Assembly (NCBI GenBank): GCA_011364965.1
Contig: RDOB01000002.1
Coordinates: forward strand, 186,001 to 250,000
Length of the DNA stretch: 64,000 nt
Direction of reading: 5' to 3'
From: Candidatus Heimdallarchaeota archaeon
GTDB lineage: Archaea; Asgardarchaeota; Heimdallarchaeia; Hodarchaeales; Hodarchaeaceae
This document shows positions 1-8,110 of the stretch, one piece after another (position 1 is the first letter of the stretch; each line of letters starts with the position of its first letter). A model generated the notes under the pieces. The model was not told the origin of the DNA. It did not search any database and saw only the letters and a program-made list of their open reading frames with translations. Position numbers and translations under genes: made by a program.

Positions 1-427
1 GAAAAAGAGGCAGAGGAATGAAGCTCAGCCTATTGCACTTGATGCTTTACTTGAACCTTCACAATCAGTTAATAAGGGAAATAAAATTGAAATCAAAGAG
101 AATGAGTATATAACAAGAGAAACCGAGGCCAAAAAAGTAATCCAAATAAGGGGCTCCTCCGATAAAGTAGAATCTGAAGTTTTTAGAGAAAATTCCCAGA
201 ATAAATCTCTAAGTAAAGATGCTTTGGTTTCCACTGATGAAATTTCTGAGTTAGAATCAGATGAGATTTTTAATAATGGATCTGGCAATGGTAAGAGTGC
301 AAAAAGTCTAGAGTTAGGAACGTTGGAGGAAGAGCTAATTGTCTGCTCGGAATGTGGGGCGTTAGTAAGCCCGCGAGAAATTACTAATGAAGGGTGTATT
401 TTCTGTGGAGGAGAATCTTTAATCTAA
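1..427 (+). CDS. C-terminal part of a zinc-ribbon protein (5' end outside window)
   Basis: The reading frame is open from base 2 to the stop at 425-427, so this is the last 141 residues of a gene that begins left of the window. An ATG at 224 lies in frame but has no reason to be the true start. Most of the visible part is charged, low-complexity and probably disordered. The final 30 residues form a small zinc ribbon with two CxxC-type knuckles (VCSECGALVS and GCIFCGG). Such C-terminal ribbons are common on archaeal membrane or signalling proteins, but the function cannot be told from this fragment. The frame and partial status are certain; the function is unknown. Confidence 0.75.
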   Translation, partial: KKRQRNEAQPIALDALLEPSQSVNKGNKIEIKENEYITRETEAKKVIQIRGSSDKVESEVFRENSQNKSLSKDALVSTDEISELESDEIFNNGSGNGKSAKSLELGTLEEELIVCSECGALVSPREITNEGCIFCGGESLI

Positions 428-581
428 AACTTCTTCTGTTATTTAAGAGAAGGATTTATCCAGTTAATATGTCATATATATTCTAATTCTTGTTATTCAT
501 TATTATTTTCATTATTTACCACAACACAACTATTTAAAATAAAATGTAATTTTGTTACACAAAATTTATCTTATGACACTT

Positions 582-602
582 AGGAGACTTTTTTTATCTC
601 CT
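582..602. other. Short hairpin upstream of the membrane protein gene
   Basis: AGGAGA at 582-587 pairs perfectly with TCTCCT at 597-602 around a T-rich 9-base loop. It lies about 60 bases before the ATG at 661. It could be a leader hairpin, a terminator-like element or chance; with a 6-bp stem the evidence is modest. The rest of 428-660 is AT-rich with no gene. Confidence 0.3.
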
Positions 603-660
603 ATCTCTTGGTCTGTAGTATTCAAAAATACCATCAAATCTGCATATGGGATGAACATAC

Positions 661-2919
661 ATGGAAAATATAGCTAATTTACAATCAATTGGATCACTTG
701 AAAATTTTGCCTTAAATAAAACTGAACAATTTTTAAAACCCCGAACACCTTTAGATTTTCTATTTTTAGTATTATGCATATTATGGTGGATAATTGCAGT
801 TGTTTTTCCAAGTACCCCAATTTTTCGAGGTACAATATTTAGTTTTGCTATTGTTGTGTTTTTCCTGATCCCTATATACATTCTTTTTAATAAAGAAGGG
901 CATACCATGGCTTCTCCCCTGAACCGTGCCTTCAAACTTCTATTATTTTATCTATTGATTAATTTCTTTATTCCCTCTTCTAATATTCCCAATTTTCTTC
1001 CTCCAAGTATTCCGATAACGTATGGTGAGATAGAAAGGACAATTGTATGTCTATTAATACCTCTCACTATGTTAATAAAAGCCTTTGCCCTGGATACTCT
1101 GCGAATTGGATATTTATTTTACATTCAAAGCATTATACGAGGTTTCTGGACTGCATTTATTATTTTGTTCATTATGAAGGGGATTCAACTCTTTATTCCT
1201 ACTCCTCTAATAAATTTCGATTTTGATCTCTTTCTGCTACTAGCTTTTGGATTATATTTATTTGGATCAGTGTTACCAGGAGTACCAAAACAAATATCTT
1301 TTGATGCTAGTTCATTCATTAACCAGTATCAGGCGTTACAAACAAGAATGGAAAGAATTCGTGACGCATTACTTACATCAGCAATTACTTTGTTAATTTT
1401 CTTGTGGTTACAATGGATTAATTTATCAAATCGGGAATTATTTCAATATATCGCTTTTATTTGTTTAGTTATGGGTATTTTATTAATATTTGCACCCAAA
1501 AAGAAAACACAGAATGGATTAAATTCACTCTTAAGTTCTCTTTCCCAAAAGGGAAATTTTATTGATCCAAAAAGTCAGCTTGGTTCCAAGGTACAAGAAT
1601 ATGCAAAAAGCATACAAGCAGTAGAATTTAATAAACCAAATCAAGTATATTCGATCCCTTCTGAATCCCTTAAGTTAATAAGTAAAGGTAAAACCTCAAT
1701 TAGCGCTAATAAAGGTACTTTAGCTGTTCCAACTGTAACAGATAAGGGAACAGCTCTGGTACTAATGGGAAAATCAGAAATGACAACTGAAGAAGGTGAA
1801 AAGGTGCTTGGAGAAACAACAACAATATGGCTTCCACCAGAGGAATGGGATAGAGTAAAAGTAAACTTACAGCCCAAAAAGATGGAAGAAATTCTTCAAA
1901 CTGACCTTAAAGAAGCTGGTCTTGAGAATTTTAATGATTTAGTCAATAAATCCAAACACGCTTTAGAGGAGTTAAAATCCTGGAAAGGGCCCGAAAATAT
2001 ATTTTCTTCCGTGCTCGATGCTCCCACCTCTAAGTACACCATTACTGAAACAAAAGATTATTCTTTAGTGCGATTACCTGGAATTTTTGTTTTTGAGGCC
2101 AAAGGAATTGAATTAGTTAATATTCTGGGGGGATTAGTTAAAGTTATTGAAGTTAAAGGCGTAGGAGAGTATGTTCAAATTCTGGGAGGACTCGTAACTG
2201 TTTTAGATACTCCTGATTACGAATTTGTGCAAACACCTTTTGTTTCTGTAATTGATACCCCACAGGGAGAAATGGTTAGGGTATTTGGAATTAATATTCA
2301 AGAAGGAGACAAAATTGATTTAATTAAAATGAGAGAAAAAATTTTACGGGATCAAGCTAGTTTTGATTCTTTATTCACGCAAAAAATTGATACTATATTT
2401 CAAGAAAATCCCCAAATTTTATTAACTGAATCCAAAGGAACGACTGAAGGGTTTCTATTTGGGCAAGACGAAATATTAGGTGATCTGGTGGAACGTTCAA
2501 AGAAAAGTAAGAAGAAAGACAAACAAGTGAGAGTTCCTCCAATTCCTCCAATTCCTCCAATTCCTCCAAAACCAATTAAGCCAGACAAATCTACAGTACT
2601 TGGAAAATTCCAATGGACTAATCAAATAGAAAAGGTTTCATCGGAGAGCATCAAGGAAATTTCCTATAAAAGAGATATATCCAATGACATCCATTTATTA
2701 GAAAGTGATGACAAGGATTCTGAAGCTCATCCTCAGATTATTGAACTTCAAGATGCAATTAAAAGAACTGAAACAATGATTGATAATGCAGATGAAAGAT
2801 TAATTTCAGGTGAAATTTCAGAAGAAAAACACACAGAAATAATAGATCGTTTAATTAAAAGGAAGAAGGATCTCGAGGAGCAAATTGAACGAATTAATGG
2901 AAGATTGAAATTGCTATAA
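661..2919 (+). CDS. Polytopic membrane protein with long cytoplasmic tail and PPI repeat
   Basis: I do not recognise this 752-residue protein. Roughly residues 30-290 hold about eight hydrophobic segments, so the N-terminal third is a membrane domain. It is followed by a long soluble region. Near residues 480-560 is a beta-rich stretch with related lines (VNILGGLVKVIEVKG, VQILGGLVTVLDT) that looks like an internal repeat and recalls bactofilin or beta-solenoid rungs. Then comes a lysine-rich segment, a (PPI)n linker at about residues 625-636, and a charged C-terminal helix (about 695-750) whose RLISGEISEEKHTEIIDRL piece resembles a SHOCT-type or coiled-coil oligomerisation motif. The ATG at 661 is the first in frame. 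Membrane topology is well supported; function is unknown. Confidence 0.7.
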   Translation: MENIANLQSIGSLENFALNKTEQFLKPRTPLDFLFLVLCILWWIIAVVFPSTPIFRGTIFSFAIVVFFLIPIYILFNKEGHTMASPLNRAFKLLLFYLLINFFIPSSNIPNFLPPSIPITYGEIERTIVCLLIPLTMLIKAFALDTLRIGYLFYIQSIIRGFWTAFIILFIMKGIQLFIPTPLINFDFDLFLLLAFGLYLFGSVLPGVPKQISFDASSFINQYQALQTRMERIRDALLTSAITLLIFLWLQWINLSNRELFQYIAFICLVMGILLIFAPKKKTQNGLNSLLSSLSQKGNFIDPKSQLGSKVQEYAKSIQAVEFNKPNQVYSIPSESLKLISKGKTSISANKGTLAVPTVTDKGTALVLMGKSEMTTEEGEKVLGETTTIWLPPEEWDRVKVNLQPKKMEEILQTDLKEAGLENFNDLVNKSKHALEELKSWKGPENIFSSVLDAPTSKYTITETKDYSLVRLPGIFVFEAKGIELVNILGGLVKVIEVKGVGEYVQILGGLVTVLDTPDYEFVQTPFVSVIDTPQGEMVRVFGINIQEGDKIDLIKMREKILRDQASFDSLFTQKIDTIFQENPQILLTESKGTTEGFLFGQDEILGDLVERSKKSKKKDKQVRVPPIPPIPPIPPKPIKPDKSTVLGKFQWTNQIEKVSSESIKEISYKRDISNDIHLLESDDKDSEAHPQIIELQDAIKRTETMIDNADERLISGEISEEKHTEIIDRLIKRKKDLEEQIERINGRLKLL
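2534..2569 (+). repeat. Four tandem 9-bp repeats (TTCCTCCAA) inside a gene
   Basis: Four exact copies of TTCCTCCAA run head to tail within the preceding coding region and encode the PPI linker. Exact 9-bp units keep frame and can change copy number by slippage, so linker length may vary between strains. Confidence 0.85.
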
Positions 2920-2924
2920 TATTA

Positions 2925-4844
2925 TTAATCTTCCATTGGATTTAATGTTAGATTTAAACTTTCTATTAGGCTTTTAATCTTGTATTTAGCTTCCGCTGAG
3001 ACAAATTCTCCCTCCTTTTGCCTTAAAGATTTTATTCGATCTTGAATAGTTTTTTCTCGTTCTTTATCATTAATTTTCGGATTCAATTCGGTCCAATCTA
3101 ATAAAAAGGAAGCTGCACGCATGAAATAATCTAGTGATTTTGATTCTTCATTCTCGTTGAACGCTACAATCCCTGCATGGTGATACATTGTACTTGCTCT
3201 CCGAAAACTGATTCCTGCGTTGATTATGATCTTTTCTTGTTGTTCTTGCGCCTTCTGGTTTTTCAAATCATTTTCCAATCCTTTTGCTGCCTCCAAAAAG
3301 GCATATGCTGCTTTCTCGTACTGCTCGATCTGGAATAAGTTATTTGCATATTCAACATTAACAAAAACCATTTCAGAGGGTGAAAATTTTCCTTTTCTTA
3401 AATACTTTAACGCGTCTTCAAAAGAGCTTAATGCTGCACGAATTGCGTTATTTTTGTTTTCTAGCTTTCCTCGTTCAAATAATGTTAGACCTAATAGAGC
3501 TGAAGATTGTTCTGAAGATTCTTGTTTATAAAGGATTTCAAGAATTTTATTAAATAGCTTCAATGAGACATTTGGAGAATCAGAGTTTTTTGCTGTATCA
3601 AATAATGTTTTTGCTGCAAGAATGTTTTCATTTACATCAATGAAAATATTAATGGCAGTTAATAATAGTGAAAGCGCTTTTTCACTGTTTCCAAGTGAGA
3701 AGTATGCATTTGCTGCAAGTATTAAAGAGCGGGCCGTATCCTTCTCCCTTCCTGGTATTTTTTGAAGAAGATCGGCTGTTGTGATTCGTTGTTCAGCTGC
3801 TTTCCTAAGTAAACCTAATGCTAATGCTGGATTCTCGTTTTTTTCTTGGTCTGCTTGAGACGAAAGTTTACTTGAATAGATTGCAGAAACTTTTGCAGCT
3901 AAAGATATATCTGAAGATTTAGCAAGTTTTATTGCTTTTTCAAAATAGCTATTTGCTTCTTCACGTTTATTTTGTTCATGATAAGCAGTTGCTATTTCAT
4001 AATTCAATATTATTTGCGTTTTTGGATTTGTTAGCCAAAGTGATCCTGCTTGCATTAATTCTATTGCTTTATCAAATTCTTTTAGATAAGATGCAGCTTT
4101 TCCTGCCAAGAAAGAAGATTCTCCTGCTTTTTCGAGCTGTCTTACCTGTGCAAATAAATCAGCAGCTTTCTCAAAAGCTTCTTTTCCATCGTGAAAATTT
4201 CCACTTGCTAAAAAAATATTTCCAACTAACATGAAAGCTTCAGCTGAAGAATTATCATCAATGGTTTCCAAACGATTTGCTATCTTTAAAGCAGTCCAAA
4301 GCTGCTGTCTATCTTTTAGCTCTGTCCAAGCTTGCTTTGCAACTTCTAAGTCTCTTAATGCTTGTGAAATAGCATAATCTTCCCCTACATCCATTGAAAT
4401 TGATTTTGTTTCGATTTTTTCAGGCTCTCTTGACGATTTTGAAGCAATTTTATACCAAATATCTTCTGTTTTAAAGTTAGATTTTCTTTCCTTTAATATG
4501 TTTAAATATTCGTAAATATACATATTTAAATGCGTATTGATTAAATAGGAAGTTTCCTGATCCGAGATGAACGCTATGAAGAATACTCTTTCTTTTCCTC
4601 TTAATGAATGATCTTCCCAAGAATCAAACGCAACTCTGGCAACTGTTGTGTTACCAAGGCTTAACAGAGGCACAGTGAATTCCGTTCTTTGCGTATGACC
4701 GTGTTGTCCAAAAACAGTGACAGAGGCCAAATAAATTTGTAATGCTACTGATTCTGGGTCTTCTAAAGATGAATTAGGGTAAATTGAAATGATTTGGGGT
4801 CCAGATACTTCATCCCATTGAACTGCAAGTATTGATAAATCCAT
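2925..4844 (-). CDS. Longin-like domain fused to tetratricopeptide repeats
   Basis: This 639-residue protein starts with about 125 residues of longin or DENN-type look: a strand ending in a 'DEVSGPQIISIYP' signature, alternating strands, then a helix (LNMYIYEYLNIL). In eukaryotes, longin domains with a 'GPxI' signature sit in trafficking proteins and GTPase regulators such as the NPRL2/FLCN/DENN group. From about residue 165 to the end it is alpha-helical, with many TPR units (for example AFEKAADLF, AYFEKAIKLA, ALSYFEDALKYL). No membrane segment or signal peptide is present. It is the last gene of a minus-strand operon, 30 bases after the TPR/beta-sandwich gene. The TPR call is strong; the longin call is by eye. 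An adaptor or scaffold that works with small GTPases is the inference. Confidence 0.75.
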   Translation of the reverse strand: MDLSILAVQWDEVSGPQIISIYPNSSLEDPESVALQIYLASVTVFGQHGHTQRTEFTVPLLSLGNTTVARVAFDSWEDHSLRGKERVFFIAFISDQETSYLINTHLNMYIYEYLNILKERKSNFKTEDIWYKIASKSSREPEKIETKSISMDVGEDYAISQALRDLEVAKQAWTELKDRQQLWTALKIANRLETIDDNSSAEAFMLVGNIFLASGNFHDGKEAFEKAADLFAQVRQLEKAGESSFLAGKAASYLKEFDKAIELMQAGSLWLTNPKTQIILNYEIATAYHEQNKREEANSYFEKAIKLAKSSDISLAAKVSAIYSSKLSSQADQEKNENPALALGLLRKAAEQRITTADLLQKIPGREKDTARSLILAANAYFSLGNSEKALSLLLTAINIFIDVNENILAAKTLFDTAKNSDSPNVSLKLFNKILEILYKQESSEQSSALLGLTLFERGKLENKNNAIRAALSSFEDALKYLRKGKFSPSEMVFVNVEYANNLFQIEQYEKAAYAFLEAAKGLENDLKNQKAQEQQEKIIINAGISFRRASTMYHHAGIVAFNENEESKSLDYFMRAASFLLDWTELNPKINDKEREKTIQDRIKSLRQKEGEFVSAEAKYKIKSLIESLNLTLNPMED

Positions 4845-4874
4845 TCTTGAAGTATAACTCTCTTCAATTGGCGT

Positions 4875-6629
4875 TTATAATATCTCCTTTTGTTTAGGTC
4901 GTTTTTGTCTAAGATCAATTATCTTTTTCTCTGAAGTCGATTTTCTATCAACTAAATGTAATTTTCCCTCATTTAATTCAATCGATGGAGCTAAAGGTGT
5001 AAAAGATTCCTTACTTTGTAATCTGATAACAATATTAGCTTCTTTATCTGTATCAAGGATTTCCCACTTCAATAGAAGACAGGTTTTTTCTGAGAAAATA
5101 GAGGGTTTTAGGTGCGGAGGGTCTACTAAAATGATATCGACATCTGAGGGAATTCGATCAGTGAATACTAATTTAGATTCGAGAGGATTTATGAACTTGT
5201 AATACCAAAGAAATTCATAATTTAATGATTCAATTACTGGCTGAGATACTTTCTCTATTCTAATGATCTCGTTATTGTATTCAATTTCATCAATATAATG
5301 TCGTGTTAGTGGTTTTTCTTTGAATGAATACTTTAAATGAAAGTTATCCCCAGGAGCAAGAGTTCTGAACATCCAGCGAAATAACGTACTATCATGAGTT
5401 GGGATCGTTACAGGTTTGATTTTTAATCCAGCTTCCATATTGTTAACAATAAGCTCTGGAGGTACTACATCTTCAATAAGTACCTCTCTGAATAGCTCAC
5501 CAGAAGTATTGACAAAATTTAATTCTGTAGTGAGGTTTTGATCTATTGAATAGTATGAGCTCAGCACTAAAACTTCAGCTCCTCGTCTTAGTATAATAGA
5601 ACGTTCAATTCGTTTTCTGAGAATATATTCAACCGATTTTGATTGACCTGGATTTAATTGACCAGATTTCCAAGTATAAACCAAACCTTCTTCTGTTTTC
5701 TTTCTCTCATCTAGGTTAAGATCTGATTTAATATCTATTACCTGCCATTGAAAAGGAATTGTGTTTACTATCTCTAAGTTTAGTAATTCCTGTTCAAATT
5801 CATTTTTTACATCTGTTTTCGCAATGTAATCCAAATCTAACGTATCATTCATTCTTAAATCTGCAGCAAAATCCTCGAGATTAGGATCTTCTCCAATTAT
5901 AGTGGTGGATTCTTCCTCTATAACATCATTTTCAACAACACTTAAAGTGAAATTTGGTTGAATAATTTTTAATTCACCAGAGGAGTCTTTCACCACAGCA
6001 TTGGTTTCAATTGCAGTAAGTTTTTGGTCCCTTGTGACTTTAGAAACTGCAGCTAAAACATCATAAGTGTTGAGCAACGACTCCTTTTCTACTTGAAGTT
6101 GAGGAATCCTATAGTTTTTCTTGCTTAAAAGAACATCATCTTCTATAAAATCCTCGCTCTCAAGTGGAATCAAGTCCTCATCTACTTGGATAGGGAGTAA
6201 ATCAATTTCTGGAAGTATATCATCCAAAGAGGAAGATTCTTCTTCCTCGATGATTTCAGTCTTGGCTTTTGAGGCTTTCCTTCTATCCATTGTATCTAAG
6301 GCTATTCTGTAATGATGAGTAGCAGAAGTAAATCCAAAAGTTTTTCCTTTTTCAATAAGTGTTTCAGCAATTTCGATATTATCGCTCATTAAGTACCTAA
6401 GTATTGCTTTGCCATAGCAATTAGCTGCTTTATCCTCCTCTCCTAATTCAAGGAAAAGATCTCCAGCTAGTGTTAGATGCTGTGCAGCTCTATCTCTTTC
6501 CCCTATACTATCAAAACATCTCGCTGCCTCCTCAAAGATATCAGCAGCAATATTTATTGAATGTTTTGTAGCTTCTTTTCCTTCAGTAACCAGTTTAGTA
6601 CAATCAGTGTCTTTTATTGACTTCACCAT
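4875..6629 (-). CDS. TPR/SNAP-like N-terminus with C-terminal beta-sandwich domains
   Basis: A 584-residue soluble protein. Residues 1-115 are helical repeats typical of TPR or alpha-SNAP-like folds (ARCFDSIGERDRAAQHLTLA, then AANCYGKAILRYL). About 120-260 is acidic and probably flexible. About 260-560 is beta-rich, with repeated 'NTSGELFREVLIEDVVPPEL' and 'WKSGQLNPGQSKSVEY' patterns that look like immunoglobulin-type beta-sandwiches of the kind found in archaeal DUF11-like proteins and, more distantly, adaptor appendage domains. It has no signal peptide, so despite the Ig-like look it should be cytoplasmic. The gene lies 5 bases after the 127-residue gene and 30 bases before the longin/TPR gene, so the three are probably one transcript and one complex. 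Function unknown. Confidence 0.7.
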   Translation of the reverse strand: MVKSIKDTDCTKLVTEGKEATKHSINIAADIFEEAARCFDSIGERDRAAQHLTLAGDLFLELGEEDKAANCYGKAILRYLMSDNIEIAETLIEKGKTFGFTSATHHYRIALDTMDRRKASKAKTEIIEEEESSSLDDILPEIDLLPIQVDEDLIPLESEDFIEDDVLLSKKNYRIPQLQVEKESLLNTYDVLAAVSKVTRDQKLTAIETNAVVKDSSGELKIIQPNFTLSVVENDVIEEESTTIIGEDPNLEDFAADLRMNDTLDLDYIAKTDVKNEFEQELLNLEIVNTIPFQWQVIDIKSDLNLDERKKTEEGLVYTWKSGQLNPGQSKSVEYILRKRIERSIILRRGAEVLVLSSYYSIDQNLTTELNFVNTSGELFREVLIEDVVPPELIVNNMEAGLKIKPVTIPTHDSTLFRWMFRTLAPGDNFHLKYSFKEKPLTRHYIDEIEYNNEIIRIEKVSQPVIESLNYEFLWYYKFINPLESKLVFTDRIPSDVDIILVDPPHLKPSIFSEKTCLLLKWEILDTDKEANIVIRLQSKESFTPLAPSIELNEGKLHLVDRKSTSEKKIIDLRQKRPKQKEIL

Positions 6630-6634
6630 CTATT

Positions 6635-7018
6635 TTATCGACTAACTCGATATCTTGATTGTATTGTCAAAACTTCAGAAACTCTTGGAACATAATCTTC
6701 GAGCGGATCCCGGTTGTCATATGTGATCGATTGAAAACTTCTAGAAAATAATACCCATGCAACGCGCTTGGTATTACTTTTAACAAAACGTATTAAAGTG
6801 CTCGATGCCTCTAATCCCCCTTCTCCAAAATAGATAGTGCAAATGTCAATTATTTTTTTTTCTAGTTCATCATTTTGTTCTTTTCCAAAGCGGTGAATTA
6901 ATTCTAGTAAATCCGCTTCTCGAGGATTAATTTTTCTCTCTTTTAGTAGTTTAATGATAACAGCTCGATCCGTTAATATATTACTTGCCTCATCAAATGA
7001 GAGATTGATAAATGGCAT
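6635..7018 (-). CDS. Small uncharacterised protein, first gene of TPR operon
   Basis: A 127-residue protein, mostly helical, with no recognisable catalytic motif, membrane segment or cysteine cluster. It begins with an ATG at 7018 and stops 5 bases before the next gene, a spacing that fits co-translation. The position suggests it is a partner of the two large TPR proteins behind it. I do not recognise the family. Its helical second half (KIIDICTIYFGEGGLEAS, then FVKSNTKRVAWVLFSRSF) could be a small helical-bundle adaptor. That it is a real gene is supported by spacing and by codon use like its neighbours. Confidence 0.65.
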   Translation of the reverse strand: MPFINLSFDEASNILTDRAVIIKLLKERKINPREADLLELIHRFGKEQNDELEKKIIDICTIYFGEGGLEASSTLIRFVKSNTKRVAWVLFSRSFQSITYDNRDPLEDYVPRVSEVLTIQSRYRVSR

Positions 7019-7314
7019 CTCGATCCACTATCTTAGATTTTTGGTACTATGGGGAATTTTTTTTTAATAGCTGCTTTATTCTAATGAACTATAATTCAGG
7101 TACCTTTTGCAATTAGATCAAGCTTCTATTCATGTAAAGGAATAATCTATTATCTTTTTTTTCTATTTATTTTTTGTAAATATTTACATAAAAACATAAC
7201 CTAATAATCTTACAAATACCTTGCTGGAATGTAAAAAAAGAGAGTAGAAAGAACGACAAAGAAAAATTCCTGTTTTTATTTTTATAATGTTATTTTAAAG
7301 GGTTATTCTTGTTT

Positions 7315-7335
7315 GTTTGGTTTTTTGAACCAAAC
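7315..7335. promoter_or_regulatory. Perfect 8-bp inverted repeat before the Nudix gene (possible operator)
   Basis: GTTTGGTT at 7315-7322 and AACCAAAC at 7328-7335 are exact reverse complements around a 5-base spacer. An AT-rich TATA-like stretch (about 7348-7360) follows and the Nudix ATG is at 7389, so the repeat sits where an archaeal regulator would bind just upstream of BRE/TATA. A similar element (TTGGTTT/AAACCAA) lies at the same distance from a phosphoglycerate mutase gene at 51528-51546. The rest of the 7019-7388 gap between divergent genes is AT-rich, and I see no gene or RNA in it. Confidence 0.45.
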
Positions 7336-7388
7336 TCGATAAAATTCTTTATTAAATAATACTTTTCATGATTAAATAGAGATCAATA

Positions 7389-8090
7389 ATGACTTCGATA
7401 CCAAAATGCCTTAGTCTTCTAAGAAATGAACTTGAAATCCGTCCTAGACTAGAACTAGATGTTCCCAAAGGTTTTTATCGTGCAGCAGTACTTGTTCCTT
7501 TCCTATGCAGGCAGAAACAGTGGATCCTAATCTTTACGAGAAGAACAGATCTCGTAAGTCAACACAAAAACGAGATATCTTTCCCAGGGGGGAAGTTTGA
7601 TGTAGAAGACAAGACCTTGACTCAAACAGCTTTACGCGAGGCAAATGAGGAAGTAGGGATATCTCAAGTTGATATTATTGGGAAATTAGATGATATTATT
7701 ACCATCAGTAAATATATTGTAACTCCAGTTGTGGGATGGATCAAAAACGCAAAAAATTATTATGAATTAATAAATAGACCAGAAATTAATTATATTATTG
7801 AAACTCCTTTGCTTGAGCTGAGTAAAAAAGAGAACTTTTCAATTAAGGAAGTACCATATCAAAATGGATATATTTTTCACGTTCCGTTCTTTGATTATCA
7901 AAATGAAATTATTTGGGGAGCAACAGGGCGAATTTTAGTTAGCCTTCTTAATCAGATTAATAAGCTACCTTTGAATTGTCGTAAAAAGATTTTAGGAGTG
8001 CAGAGATGGGAAGGAGCTGATAATGAGGAAGTAGCTTACCACTACGCACAGGTGAAATCTCTTATATCCCCAGAAAGAAGAGAGTCTTAA
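7389..8090 (+). CDS. Nudix hydrolase, CoA diphosphatase (NudL) type
   Basis: A 233-residue Nudix protein. The Nudix box (FPGGKFDVEDKTL, then ALREANEEVGI) has the spacing and the 'PGGK.D..D' start typical of the NudL/PCD1 coenzyme A diphosphatase subgroup. Further features of that group are the N-terminal 'ILIFTRRTDLVSQH', the 'VTPVVGWI' strand after the box and a late 'IWGATGRIL'. Known members cleave CoA to 3',5'-ADP and 4'-phosphopantetheine. The protein is cytoplasmic, with no transit sequence. ATG at 7389 is the first in frame. It stands alone on the plus strand with a perfect inverted repeat in its promoter region and converges on the HMG-CoA reductase gene. Nudix membership is near certain; the CoA substrate is inferred from the subgroup motif. 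Confidence 0.88.
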   Translation: MTSIPKCLSLLRNELEIRPRLELDVPKGFYRAAVLVPFLCRQKQWILIFTRRTDLVSQHKNEISFPGGKFDVEDKTLTQTALREANEEVGISQVDIIGKLDDIITISKYIVTPVVGWIKNAKNYYELINRPEINYIIETPLLELSKKENFSIKEVPYQNGYIFHVPFFDYQNEIIWGATGRILVSLLNQINKLPLNCRKKILGVQRWEGADNEEVAYHYAQVKSLISPERRES

Positions 8091-8110
8091 AGATTGAATC
8101 GATCAAGTAT

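Noticed and set aside
2393..2588. Open frames on the minus strand coding LEELEE-like or GGIGGI repeats
   Set aside because: They are the reverse reading of the PPI-coding 9-bp repeats inside the real plus-strand gene.
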